Shown here one piece after another: positions 9,758-18,930 of a stretch of 64,000 nt of DNA. The stretch covers positions 80,752,273 to 80,816,272 of the forward strand of contig NC_088201.1 of the NCBI RefSeq assembly GCF_037126465.1. Direction: 5' to 3'. The notes under the pieces are model-generated. The model searched no databases, was not told the origin of the DNA, and saw only the letters and a program-made list of their open reading frames with translations. Source of the DNA: Ornithodoros turicata (Eukaryota; Arthropoda; Arachnida; Ixodida; Argasidae). Position 1 is the stretch's first letter; the number at the start of each line of letters is the position of its first letter. A program made the position numbers and the translations under genes.

Positions 9758-10932
9758 TGGCGACCAGGGGACCGTGAGCGTCGTGGGCTGGAAGCGTACC
9801 GAGCAGCTTGGGCGTCGCCACTGGACATGCCCTTGGGGCCGTAATAGGAGTATCCAAGAGGGCGGTCTGGAAAATGTTCATCGGCAAAGGAAGACGGTTG
9901 CGTGTATCGATGGCCGGACCAATATTGTTCCCGTTGGCGTCTTCTGCAGAACCTCATAATGTGCCCTGGTACCCCACAGTAATAACAAGTAAGCTGGCGT
10001 CTCGGCCGAGCAGCCGGCATAGGAGCAGCAGCGTGAGGGTACGGCGGCGCGTTGTGTTCCTGTGTTACAGCGGCGATCGTAGGCTTCGGTAGGTAAACTT
10101 CGGACAAATTAGCTCGGACAGCATCTGCATACGACAGGGGACGAGTCGGCGGCGATGATTGCGCGAGGGCGTTTGCAATTTCCTCGTGTACGATAGACTG
10201 CACCAAGGATGCGGGCTCCTGCGAAGTTCTGTAGCTGTTTGTAGCTACTGCTTTGGCAACTTCTTCCCGGACAATCTCACGGACCAGAAGGCGCAGATCA
10301 CTGAGCGATGATGTACCATTCGTTGGCCCATAACTAACGTACGTCTCCCGATGTCGAAGATTTCTAGCATCCTGGAGTTTCTTGCAGAAATCAAGGATAT
10401 CTGTTACAGTAGCGATGTCTTTGCTCATAATCAGCTGGAAAGCGTCCTCACGAATGCCCCTGAGGATGCAACGAATCTTCTCGGCATCAGTCATATCCGG
10501 GTTACAACGTTTGCAAAGGGACAGGACGTCTTCAATATAAGACATGTAGGACTCTTCGTTCAGCTGGATCCGGGAGGAAAGCTTCTTCTCAGCGTCTAGC
10601 TTTCTAAATGCCGGTCTGCCGAAAAGATCGCGGAAGCGGCTTGCAAATTGTCCCCAGTCTCTGAATTCTCCCTCGTGGTTGAGGAACCATGTCTTCGCTA
10701 CACCGCAAAGGTAAAAAGCAACATTAATAAGTTTGCTCCCATCGTCCCACCTGTTGTGGCGGCAGACGCGACCGAATTCGTCTAGCCAATCGTCGACGTC
10801 TTGGCCGTCGACGCCGCTGAAGGAAGGAGGGTCACGTTGCCTTACGACAGGAGCGGCAGATGCCGATGTTGTGGCCTGCGTGGCCGGAACAGTACCGTTA
10901 CCAGCTGCGACGGCTGGAGCACTGGTGGCCAT
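9694..10932 (-). CDS. gag: Gag nucleocapsid protein of the LTR element
   Basis: A 412-residue intact frame whose start lies about 120 bp inside the 5' LTR. An Ala/Thr-rich N-terminus is followed by a retrotransposon gag domain ([16 protein letters not shown] onwards, residues about 50-180). A CCHC zinc knuckle, [14 protein letters not shown], lies near residue 330 and is followed by an Arg/Ser-rich tail. It packages element RNA into particles. It ends six bases past the slip site. Confidence 0.9.
   Translation of the reverse strand: MATSAPAVAAGNGTVPATQATTSASAAPVVRQRDPPSFSGVDGQDVDDWLDEFGRVCRHNRWDDGSKLINVAFYLCGVAKTWFLNHEGEFRDWGQFASRFRDLFGRPAFRKLDAEKKLSSRIQLNEESYMSYIEDVLSLCKRCNPDMTDAEKIRCILRGIREDAFQLIMSKDIATVTDILDFCKKLQDARNLRHRETYVSYGPTNGTSSLSDLRLLVREIVREEVAKAVATNSYRTSQEPASLVQSIVHEEIANALAQSSPPTRPLSYADAVRANLSEVYLPKPTIAAVTQEHNAPPYPHAAAPMPAARPRRQLTCYYCGVPGHIMRFCRRRQREQYWSGHRYTQPSSFADEHFPDRPLGYSYYGPKGMSSGDAQAARYASSPRRSRSPGRQWRSLSRSPVRLASPPPRGNT
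9700..9706 (-). promoter_or_regulatory. Programmed -1 frameshift site GGGAAAC
   Basis: On the minus strand the heptamer G GGA AAC is set in the gag frame, followed by ACG and the gag TAA. This is the classic X XXY YYZ slippery form. Slippage by -1 gives GGG AAA and enters the pol frame. Gag codons start at positions divisible by 3 and pol codons one base 5' of them, consistent with -1. I did not identify a definite downstream pseudoknot. Confidence 0.75.
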
Positions 10933-11037
10933 GGACAGTACTCGTCGGCTTCGAAGTTCCAGGTTATGTTCCAGGAAGAAGTTCCGGGGTGCGTCTTTAA
11001 GCTGTAGTAGGGGTGCCTTGAGGAAGGGATCGATGAA

Positions 11038-11050
11038 CGCACCTCCACCA
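11038..11050 (-). promoter_or_regulatory. Primer binding site, tRNA-Ala type
   Basis: Three bases inside the 5' LTR, the minus strand reads TGGTGGAGGTGCG. Its first 11 bases are complementary to the 3' end expected of a tRNA-Ala (CACCTCC plus A plus CCA). This is where reverse transcription would be primed. Confidence 0.65.
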
Positions 11051-11053
11051 AGT

Positions 11054-11129
11054 TGTGGGGATTCGAAATGCGAGCGTTTATTGCGCTGACGATGGTGATG
11101 TGGATTCGGCTCGCGAGATCTGTCTCACA
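11054..11129 (-). repeat. 5' LTR, 76 bp
   Basis: Near-identical partner of 6047-6122, with the same TGTG...CACA ends and internal AATAAA. It holds the element's promoter and R region despite its small size. Confidence 0.85.
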
Positions 11130-11499
11130 ATGTGGTGTTTGTCTGGTTTGGCCTCATTAGCAATACAAAGGATTGTAACTGCGGTAGCAATTGGACATCA
11201 AGCACTATGAAATAAAGAACCTGTGTACTTAACCTTCGTCTGGACTTTTCTTTTCAGGTGCATTTCCCAAATGCTGCAGTGGCTGTGCAGTGGCTGTGCA
11301 TTTGGTGCTCATGGAAATTTCTTGTGTCCACAGTAATTAGCAGAGAGGCACAACCCCTGAATTATGTATGAGTAATTCAACTCCTCATTTATTGGACTGC
11401 GTACATGTGCATAGATTCACAGTTTCTGGCTGCTGGCATTTGTGAGAACTATAGCATCCATCTCTCAAGTAGCACATGTATTACTTGACAGATAAACGA
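11130..11499. other. Flank of the LTR element, no gene seen
   Basis: Unique-looking sequence with an AATAAA near 11210 and a short internal duplication (GGCTGTGCAGT, near 11280). I see no coding potential. Confidence 0.4.
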
Positions 11500-11717
11500 C
11501 ACCTTTTTGAAGGGTGTAATATTACCAGGGGTGTTAAATTAAAAATAAAAGAAAATCCCTAAAGGGAGTTAGTTAGCAAATTACACCATTTTTTGAGGTT
11601 GTAGCCGATGGAAAAGGGTGTAATATTACACCCTAAAGGGAGTGAGTTATCGCACTTTGGGGTTACACCCTTATTACACCCTAAAGGGTATAAAAAAATT
11701 AAGAGTGATAGTAACCT
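11500..11717. mobile_element. Palindrome-rich MITE-like element (GGGTGTAATATTACACCC)
   Basis: This stretch holds repeated ACACCCTAAAGGG(T) motifs and an 18-bp perfect palindrome at 11616-11633. One end reads TATAAAAAAATTAAGAGTG, resembling the AAAAA...GAGTGTA end of the element that closes near 19186. Precise termini are uncertain. It is followed directly by a SINE tail fragment. Confidence 0.45.
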
Positions 11718-11719
11718 TT

Positions 11720-12045
11720 AAAAATAAAGGTGGAAAAGAAAAAAAAGTCATGATGGCCGAGTGGTCTAAGGCGCTGCGCTCATGTCGCAGTCCGATTCTC
11801 CGGGCGTGGGTTCGAATCCCACTTCTGACATATCTGTTTCATTTTACGGATGCTCACTCTGGCGTTAAGGACAGCAGTCATAAAATGAAGCGTGGCTGCT
11901 AGCAAACGCAACATCGGAAAGGCCTCTGTTGCATCTCGATGACGTTATCACGTGATTTTCAAAAGAAAAGACCTCGGATTTGTGGAAATACAGCTAAGGA
12001 AAACTAACCCAGAGTTCCTTTGCGTGTCACGATGGCCGAGTGGTC
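11720..12045 (+). repeat. Dispersed copy of the tRNA-Leu SINE with preceding tail fragment
   Basis: The head at 11747-11829 keeps box A and box B but has CTCATGT in the anticodon loop. The body matches the array to about 12025. Just upstream, 11720-11746 (AAAATAAAGGTGG and an A-run) is the 3' tail of another unit, so this copy also carries a junction. At 12026 the sequence switches to GTCACGATGGCCGAGTGG, a second head-like start, which fuses to LINE sequence near 12046. Confidence 0.8.
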
Positions 12046-13555
12046 TTGAGCTCCCTCGTGCTCGGCTTCCTGTGGTACAGCATCCCAGTGTTGCATGGCC
12101 TGCACACGACTCACGAGCGGGAACTCCTGAGCATCCAGTCTCGCAGCCTTCGCGCATGCCTGGGCTTACCCAAGACCACGGAAACTCATTCGAGACTTGC
12201 AGATCCAAGGGAACCACTTGTTACCACCCTGCGAGATAGAGAGGCCCTCCGCATTTACACGCGGCTAATGACTCGGCATCCTTCCCACTACCTCAGGACC
12301 ATCGACCACGACAGCCCCACGTCTGCCTTTGGTAGCGCAGTGCGCCGTCTGAAGGGTGTTTTCCCACCTCCCACATCCCCCGTATCGTATGCTCCCCCAA
12401 CGTGGGCTCTCGACCGACCTCTCATATGCTCATTCATCCATGGCCTCGGGAAAAAAAAGCGACACGCCAGCGGCTGTAGTACATCAACTTGCCCTGGAAC
12501 ACCTAGCCTCGCTGCACCGTTGAAGGCAGACCATCTATGTTGATGGGTCTGTGATACCTGGTGGAGCGACTGCAGCCTTCTATGTGCCTCATGAAGATTT
12601 TGAGAAAGCGTCCAAGCTCCCCAACGAGACGACCTCAACGGAACCAGAGCTATTCGCCATAAATATGGCCCTTCAGCACATCTCGTCCTCCCCACCAGCA
12701 GAGTGGACGATCCTCACCGACAGCAAGGCAGCCCTGGAGATCCTGAATTCTCACGCCACCAAAATCATCAGCGACCTCCACACGGCTATCACCACCGCAT
12801 GCGATTCTGTTTGCGCCTCTGGCCACGGTGTGCGGCTACAGTGGGTTCCCAGCCGCATAGGCCTCAGTGGGAACGCCCGAGCAGACGTCGCCGCGAGGCG
12901 TGCCCATCAAGGCGTCGGCCCGCCAGCTAGTATACCGCTCACATCGTCCGCCTGCCTTATAAAGATCCGCCAGTGGTGTGCCTCCGAAATGCGCCGCTCT
13001 GCCGAAGACGCTGTACGCGCCAATGCGTATATCCAGTCCATTGACCCAGCAATGCAATTCACTCCACCCCAGCAGCTCGTCCGCACAGAAGAAGCGCTGC
13101 TCCATCGGGTGCGACTCAACGTCGCATATACACCGCAATACTTGTGCAGAGCCGGAAAGCGTCGCTCAGCTAGCTCCGCTACCTGTGGCGCAGTAGCAGA
13201 CGTCGAGCACCTCCTACTACCTGCCCGGAGTACTCTGCAGCCCGCGCTGTCCTCGCCGCTCGCCTCCAACGCCTGGGACACGGTTCGCTCTCACTGGCCG
13301 TGCTTCTCTGCCCCGTCGCACGCCAACAGCAGGGAGACATTACAAGGGCTCTCCTGCGATACCTACAGGAAACCCAGCTGAGGGTTACGCTGTAACCTGA
13401 GAACCGCGGCCATGGGCGCTCGCCTCCACTGCGACGAAGCCGGCCGTTTTTTTTTCTCCACCAGGGCGTAGCAGGCCGACATGGGTCTGGCTGACTTCTC
13501 CCTGCGTGGACGCCACCTCCTGTTCATTAATCTTATATACCCCCCCCCCCCCCCC
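12040..13555 (+). pseudogene. RNase H-bearing LINE (I/R1-like), 5'-truncated
   Basis: The proximal frame (to about 12543) resembles the RT thumb/connection region (SRSLRACLGLPKTTETHSRL). After a frame change, an RNase H domain follows from IYVDGS (near 12535-12550), with catalytic Asp in VDGS, Glu in TEPELFAI and Asp in LTDSKAALEI, and a later D in ARADVAARR. A zinc-knuckle tail (CATCG...EHLLL) is split by another frameshift near 13220. The 3' UTR contains TAGCAGGCCGAC...CTGGCTGACTT and ends in a C-run at about 13541-13555. It is a dead 3' fragment. Confidence 0.85.
13541..13555 (+). repeat. Poly-C terminus of the LINE
   Basis: The LINE ends CATTAATCTTATATA followed by about 15 C. The same arrangement recurs near 48762-48773 and, inverted, near 51390-51412, so the C-run appears to be the family's 3' end in place of an A-tail. 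Confidence 0.6.
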
Positions 13556-14466
13556 AGGTTGTAACAGATCTCGTAGACATCGAGGGACCCTTCCTGAAAG
13601 AATACGAACAGATGTTCAAAGAGGTGACATGACAGGTGCCCGCAAACTGTGAATCTCTCTTTAAGGCAGTACCGAAGGTAACGGAGTCGGCGAGGGACCA
13701 TTTGAAGCAGCCAATCACTCCGAACGAAGTCGACAGGGCCATTAGAAAGTTAGCGGAGAATAAGGCACCTGGGCCTGATGGAATCGGAGCAAGCTTCTAT
13801 TAGAAGTATCGAGAGCCACTCAGTGAGATCCTCGCAAGCGTGTACGCCGACATCCACAAACGACAGCTGCTTCCGCCATCAATGCTGCAGGCCATCACAG
13901 TTCTCATACCCAAGACTACCACGAACGACGCTAAGGAAGTAGGTCACTTTCGGCCTATAAGTCAGCTGTCAACTGACTACAATATCCTAGCAAAGATTCT
14001 CGCAAGCCGTCTAGAAGTAGCCCTACGAGGTACCGTCGGACAACATCAAGTATACGGCATCAAAAGGCCCATAACCAGCACGCACCTTCATCAGATAAGA
14101 GTGATATGCGAGAGAGCTACAGTGCACGGTGCGCTCATCGCAGTGCTTCAACTGGACTTAAGCCGGGCTTTCGACAGGGTGTCCCCTGACTTCCTGCTTC
14201 TGTTGCTGCAGTGGTGTGAGGTGGGAAAGTTCACAATTCAATGGATCTCGATATGCTATCGTGAGCTCACGGCGAGCCTGATAAACGGAAGAAGGAGGAG
14301 AAGCATAACCGTGAGATGATCCGTACGGCAAGAATGTCCCCTTTTCCCAAACCTCTTTGCACTCTACCTTGAGCCTATCTGTCGCATCATAGAAGCGGAT
14401 TCTACGATAACCAGCATGAAGTGTGAAGCTGGAGAGGCAAAGCTGCTCGCTTACGCAGATGACGTT
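13556..14466 (+). pseudogene. Tx1/L1-like reverse transcriptase fragment
   Basis: Conserved RT blocks are visible in order: NKAPGPDG, HFRPISQLSTDYNILAKIL, LQLDLSRAFDRVSPDF, SVRQECPL and LLAYADD. In-frame stops occur after GASFY (about 13801) and after SITVR (about 14317). Active members have SxRQGCPLSP at the penultimate block, so the E is a change. Sequence homology stops right after YADDV near 14466, where unrelated DNA begins. The N-terminal endonuclease and C-terminal knuckle are missing. Confidence 0.85.
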
Positions 14467-14726
14467 AAGCGTGAACCGGCTGGACCGAAAACCGTCCGGA
14501 TTCTTCTGCCGAACCGAATTTGGGGCCGAACTCTTTTCGGGCCGGATTTGGGAGATCTTGCGAGGCCAGATTTTCCTTCCGAAATGGGAAGTGTCGTAAG
14601 CCGAAAAGGCGGCAGGCAGCCAATGACTGACAGACCGGAAGAAGAATCATAGCAACCATGGCAACCGTCGTAAATAGTGCCATGTGGTTATGATTCGCAG
14701 CAGTTCGTGTTTGCGGCTTAATCAAC
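14467..14726. other. Region between the LINE fragment and the MADF gene
   Basis: Rich in CCGGATT/AATTTGG words with imperfect inverted pairs. It may be the 5' flank or an end of a Harbinger element, but I see no defined TIR. Confidence 0.3.
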
Positions 14727-16174
14727 CATCCCACCAGTTCGCGGCTCAACAACATTAGAATGTAATGAAAAGCTTATCCAGGAAGTGGAAAAACGAGTAC
14801 CTTTGTGGGATGTATCTGCGCCGCAATATAAGAATGCGGTGCTGAAAGCACATCTGTGGAACGAGGTAGGGGCGATCCTAGAAGCTTCCGGTAAGTGGAT
14901 TATGCCTTGGCTTTGATAAACAATCCTATATCGGCGACGATGTCTGATGTATTGCAGCGGATGACTGTCGGAAACGGTGGGATGCCCTGCGAGACACTTT
15001 CAAGCGGCACTTAAGGACCTTAAATGCCTCCGGTAGAAGCGGAGCCGGCGCTGACGATGTTGTGGCCGTATCGTGGCCATTTTTTACAATCATGCTTTTT
15101 TTGAAGGACACGGTGGAATTGAGAAGGTACAGTTGGAACCATCAATTACTATAAGGTTTTTCATATTCGCGCGAGTCTCTCACTTTCGTGAATTAGGAAA
15201 TTCATTTGTCCCAAGCATCACAGGCAGAAATTTGAGTTGTCCATTGAAAAACAAAATGGTTTCAAACAACAGGGAAAAGAGGTGCTGGCACTTGGAATTG
15301 CCCCTAATTGTGGTCTGCCTCGGTCAGTTCTTGTTGTTTACAACAAGATGGTTTTATTTTATTGTTCAAGTGGATCCACATGGGCGTTTAGAGCTCATAA
15401 CGGGAGATGGATTCAGGCAGGGGGATATGTAATTTTCCAGAGACAGGATGCAGAAAGGGGAGATGCTTACATATATTGCTAGCTCATCATTTACTCGTGA
15501 AGAAAATTGCTAATTACCAGAGTATATCCCTGTGATTGTAAGAAAATGCCCAAACTTACTGATTGCATTCATAAAGGTAGATATGTTAGGCTGGTTGCAA
15601 TGTGAGCTAACCAAACCACACAATATGATAGGCAGGATTCTTAAGATACAGTATGGTCACGTTTTCATTCAAGAGGCACTGGAAATTGTCCAGCTGTAGT
15701 GCAGTCACCACAACTGGACATTGCGGCATCTCTTCCTACAAGCTCTGCTGTGTCGCCAGCCGAAGCTATCTTCAGACAAATGTGCACAACTATCGATACT
15801 GAAGATGACGATTTTCAGTGATATTTGTTGCAAACACAGCTACTGCCACAAAGTGATGTACACAGGACCTAGCCCGTCAAGTTTCACAAAGAGAACGCAC
15901 AAATGGCACCCTCAACAACCGCAAGCAGTCCCAGCAACTGCACTCCACCAGCAACACTGCATCAGCAAAGAGGAAGAAGCCATATGATCGAGAGATTGCA
16001 AGGCTGGATGCAGTTTTGGCTCACAAACCAGATCACGCTGAATATTTTGGCCACGTCATTGCAGGTCATATGCGAAACTGCCCCGAACGCCTCAAGGGGG
16101 AGATGGAGATTGAAATCTTAAGAGTTGCAGTCTCCTACTCTAGCCTGAATAATGCTGCAAATACAACCGAGTGA
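14727..16174 (+). CDS. Spliced MADF (and BESS-like) DNA-binding gene, probably Harbinger-associated
   Basis: A first visible exon (14727-14890, after a possible CACCAG acceptor) encodes EKLIQEVEKRVPLWD and LWNEVGAILEAS. A 67-bp intron (14891-14957, GTAAGT...TTGCAG) leads into DDCRKRWDALRDTFKRHL and WPFFTIMLFLKDTV, ending at a donor after 15126. Together these are the LWD, C-x-W-x2-LRD and W-x-F hallmarks of MADF. A distal exon ending at a TGA (16172-16174) encodes KRKKPYDREIARLDAVL and EYFGHVIAGHMRNCPE, similar to the BESS-like tail; ATTAAA follows. PIF/Harbinger elements usually carry a Myb/SANT or MADF partner needed for transposition, and a Harbinger transposase lies downstream in opposite orientation. 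The start codon and the exons between 15127 and about 15700 are unresolved. Confidence 0.7.
14891..14957 (+). other. 67-bp intron in the MADF gene
   Basis: GTAAGT at the 5' end and ATTGCAG at the 3' end. Removing it keeps the frame across the junction inside the MADF domain, between ILEAS and DDCRKRW. Confidence 0.8.
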
Positions 16175-16420
16175 GCATTAAAATGAATGTTGTGCATAAG
16201 TTTACAATGTGGTGTTGTTGACTCCCTCGAGACAAGAATATTCCCTGCACTGTTCAATGCACAGTGTCGAACCGAAACTTTTATCATTTCGGTTCAGGTT
16301 CAGATATAAAGCTTTGGTTCCAGGGTGACATCAGTTCAAACCGGCTCATGAAAAGGTAAACTGGTTTGCTGCATAATATATGTGTGAAGAAGACATGACA
16401 CGAAGGATAAGCTGGTTATA
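16175..16420. other. Intergenic; symmetric AACCGAAA words
   Basis: Contains short inverted words (GAACCGAAAC and GGTTCAGGTTC, around 16267-16320) reminiscent of hAT subterminal repeats. No gene is seen. Confidence 0.25.
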
Positions 16421-16657
16421 CATGATGGTAGAAAAACCCCGATACAGAGGAACATGCAACACAAGACAACAAGTTTGTGAACACAGCAAATGTTTTCTCC
16501 GATCCAAGACCTTTTACAGCAACGCGAGGGCTCCTCTCCCATTTTTGAGATTTTTGCTGTAAAAGGTCTTGGATCGGAGCAAATATTTGCTATGTTCAAG
16601 AACTTGTTGTTTTCTGTTGCATGTTCCTCTGTATTATAGGGTTTTTCTTCCATCATG
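16421..16657. repeat. Near-perfect foldback with about 102-bp arms and a 31-nt loop
   Basis: Positions 16421-16522 pair with 16554-16657 with only a handful of mismatches and small indels. The innermost 30 bp of each arm (TCCGATCCAAGACCTTTTAC...) are perfect. A transcript from either strand would form a hairpin far longer than a pre-miRNA. It could be a foldback MITE or a hairpin-RNA locus. I see no clear target duplication. Confidence 0.85.
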
Positions 16658-17109
16658 TGCAATGAAACTGTACACTGTTAGAAAAAAAGGTATTAATAAG
16701 GTATAATAATGTGCTCTTATACCTCTTTTGTACCTTCTGCTTCAGATATATACCTTTGGAGGGTATAGAAGAGGTACAAATTTCCTATTTATACCTCCAA
16801 CCTTTCTCAAGGGTATCAAAAAGGTATAAAGGAGGGCTAACGTACCATATTTATACCTCATCACCATGCGTTCATATCCAGTACCAGGAATAGATCACCA
16901 GGCTATGCCTTTCACGGTATATAGATGAGGCTGCTTATACCTTCTGTTTCTTTATACCTTTATGGTTTTTTTATACCTTTACTTCCGCAACCTGCTGTAT
17001 TACATCATTATTATTTTTTCTTGAGACGGTATCAGCTAAGTTAAACGGATATTTAACTAAGAAACACAGACATCAGTACAGGAGGAAGCAGTTGCCTCAG
17101 GACAGAAGC

Positions 17110-17146
17110 CGCCGATATTTCGAACAGAGACTGTTCTTCTTCTGGG
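17110..17146 (-). ncRNA. Degenerate hammerhead-like motif in the Penelope pseudo-LTR
   Basis: The minus strand has a 6-bp stem GAACAG/CTGTTC with a 3-nt loop, followed directly by GAAATATC. The stem is preceded by CAGAAGAA, where a hammerhead would have CUGAUGA. Penelope elements are known to carry hammerhead ribozymes in their pseudo-LTRs. Core residues differ, so I expect an inactive or very divergent motif. Confidence 0.3.
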
Positions 17147-17580
17147 CACCGTCCTCATCATTGGCATGGCATTTAAAGGGTTAGGTGTGACGTGTTTAAA
17201 GGTTCATGCGAATTGTGGGTCAACAGCCCGGAGGGAAGAAAGGTTCCGTACGGGGTTTTACGGCCGGAGTGAATGGCTGCTTTGTTAGAGTGTGGAGAGG
17301 ATTATGTGAACGTAGTGATCTAGGCTACAGACCGGTTACAGAAAAATGGAAGGTTCACGAACACGTGGACGAAACGGGACAACAGACAAGAATTGGCAAG
17401 CATAGCGAAAGATAAGGAGGTTAGTGATTACGTGGGGAAAATTCCAGAACCAGCAACGGTTTTTTTTTTTTTTTTTTTTTGATATTTGTAATGCAAAGTT
17501 GTGGCATGCAATAAAGAAAGAAAGCAGTGGCCATGCAGAACATAACAGATGATAATGGAGGTAGAAGGGAAAAGCATATT

Positions 17581-18219
17581 TTATTTGTGAAGTGTTTCTA
17601 GGGTGCCTTGTGATTTGTTGATACCGGACGGGTGAAGAGCGTTGAACTTGTGTATGAGATAAGACTCCCTATCACGTCTGTCACGTGTGGATCTAAACCC
17701 GGTTTCTAGAATATATAGTTTAATGTTGTCAAAATTGTGACCAGGAACGTTAAAGTGTTCGGCGACTGCTTTGGGGAGTTTGTTGGACGTGTCGGTTCTG
17801 TGTCCGGTAAGGCGGTTGTTCATTTGTTGGCCGGTTTCACCAATGTATTGCATAGAGCAGTCGCCGCATTCAATGCAGTATATGACATTGGAGCTTGTGC
17901 ATGTGAATGCGTGGTTAACGGGGTGGGTGTAATTGCTCGCAGTGCTTTTGATGGAGTTAGCGTGTTGAACGTGCTTGCATGTTTTGCAGCGCGGGAGGTT
18001 GCAGGGTCGTGTTCCCGTGTACGGGGTGCTTGTTTTGCTGATTTTGGCATTGACCAAGGAGTCTGCCAGGTTTTTTGCGCGTTGGTATGTCACCTGTATG
18101 GGATTTGTGAATATATTGCTAAGTCGGTCACTGCTTTGAAGGAGGGGCTCGTGCTTCTGTAGAATGGCTTTGATGTTTGGAAGTGCGTTGGAATATCTTG
18201 TGATGAAGTTTTTTGGCAC
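17581..18219 (-). pseudogene. Penelope GIY-YIG endonuclease domain
   Basis: A 212-residue frame. A CCHH-type zinc-binding patch (CNLPRCKTCKHV, residues about 75-86) precedes the GIY-YIG core, seen as VIYCIECGDC and MQYIGETGQQ, with RLTGHR after it and a conserved Glu in RESYLIHKF. The domain nicks DNA for target-primed insertion. The frame is open through the C-terminus, but the RT that should precede it is truncated, so the copy is not autonomous. Confidence 0.85.
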
Positions 18220-18433
18220 GCGTCAGGATTTTTTCGGTTTTCCAGAACCTCGTCTCGATCGAGTGTGAGTGCCTTGCGACGGAATTCGGTTAGGAGGGAG
18301 TCTGGATAATCCCTTTGGGCAAGTGTACTGCAGAGTTCGTCAAGCTTCTCAGCGTAATCTGTGTCGTTTGAACAAATTCTGCGTAGTCTTACACTCTGCC
18401 CATTAGGAATTCCAACCTTACAGTGACGCGGGT

Positions 18434-18627
18434 GGTGACTCTTGAAGTGAAGGTATTGTTGTTTGTCATCAGTACAGTACTATCTAAATCCACATGGTTA
18501 GTTTATAACTGCATAAAACTGTATTGTTGTGGTGACTCTTGAAGTGAAGGTATTGTTGTTTGACATCAGTACAGTACTATCTAAATCCACATGGTTAGTT
18601 TATGACTGCATAAAATCGTCATTGCTG
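18434..18627. repeat. 97-bp tandem duplication
   Basis: Two head-to-tail copies starting GGTGACTCTTGAAGTG at 18434 and 18531, nearly identical (GTTTGTCATC versus GTTTGACATC). It abuts the truncated edge of the Penelope element. Confidence 0.8.
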
Positions 18628-18930
18628 GAATGTTGAATCTAGATGTCCTCAGCCTTAGGGTTGCGTACCAGACGAAAGCTGCTCCACAGTTTCGCAAGTC
18701 GCCATCAGTATATCAGTATATGTTGATCTGTAAATGTCTATCTCGCGATACATCGTGATACACACTTGATGACTGCGCAGAGCGATCTTGCTCCTTGAAA
18801 ATTTTCTTTAGATTTCAGCTCCACATTTTTTTTTTTAGATGCGGAGTAACGTGCACGAGGTTTTCGTCCTACTTCACAACCATATGCGTTTGCGTGTGTT
18901 TGCAGTACGTGTGTGTGTGTATGTCAAAAA
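18628..18930. other. No gene seen
   Basis: AT-rich interior sequence with a T-run near 18825 and a short GT microsatellite (18898-18922). Confidence 0.3.

Larger units (their letters stand above)
6047..11129 (-). mobile_element. Ty3/gypsy-type LTR retrotransposon with very short LTRs
   Basis: A 5.08-kb element on the minus strand. It is bounded by 76-bp LTRs that begin TGTG and end CACA and differ at about one site. Flanks ATAT (6043-6046) and ATGT (11130-11133) look like a 4-bp target duplication with one change. Gene order gag, protease, RT, RNase H, integrase is the Ty3/gypsy order. Very short LTRs are known from the mag lineage, to which I tentatively compare it. Lesions are a one-base change in a homopolymer in pol, plus a frameshift or indel and a stop in the integrase region. 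LTR similarity suggests a fairly young copy. Confidence 0.9.
17020..18430 (-). mobile_element. 5'-truncated Penelope-like element (GIY-YIG)
   Basis: On the minus strand homology enters near 18430 with the post-RT segment (GIPNGQSVRLRRIC). It continues through the endonuclease and a 3' region with a long A-run (17461-17480 as T on plus). The terminal part (about 17020-17200) contains GGACGGTGCCCAGAAGAAG..., a sequence type that flanks Penelope elements as pseudo-LTR. The RT catalytic core is missing. Confidence 0.8.

Noticed and set aside
11054..11133. Perfect target duplication for the LTR element
   Set aside because: Flanks are ATAT and ATGT, so at best a 4-bp duplication with one change. 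I kept it as suggestive only.
17737..18162. 141-codon plus-strand open frame
   Set aside because: It is antisense to the GIY-YIG endonuclease of the Penelope element.
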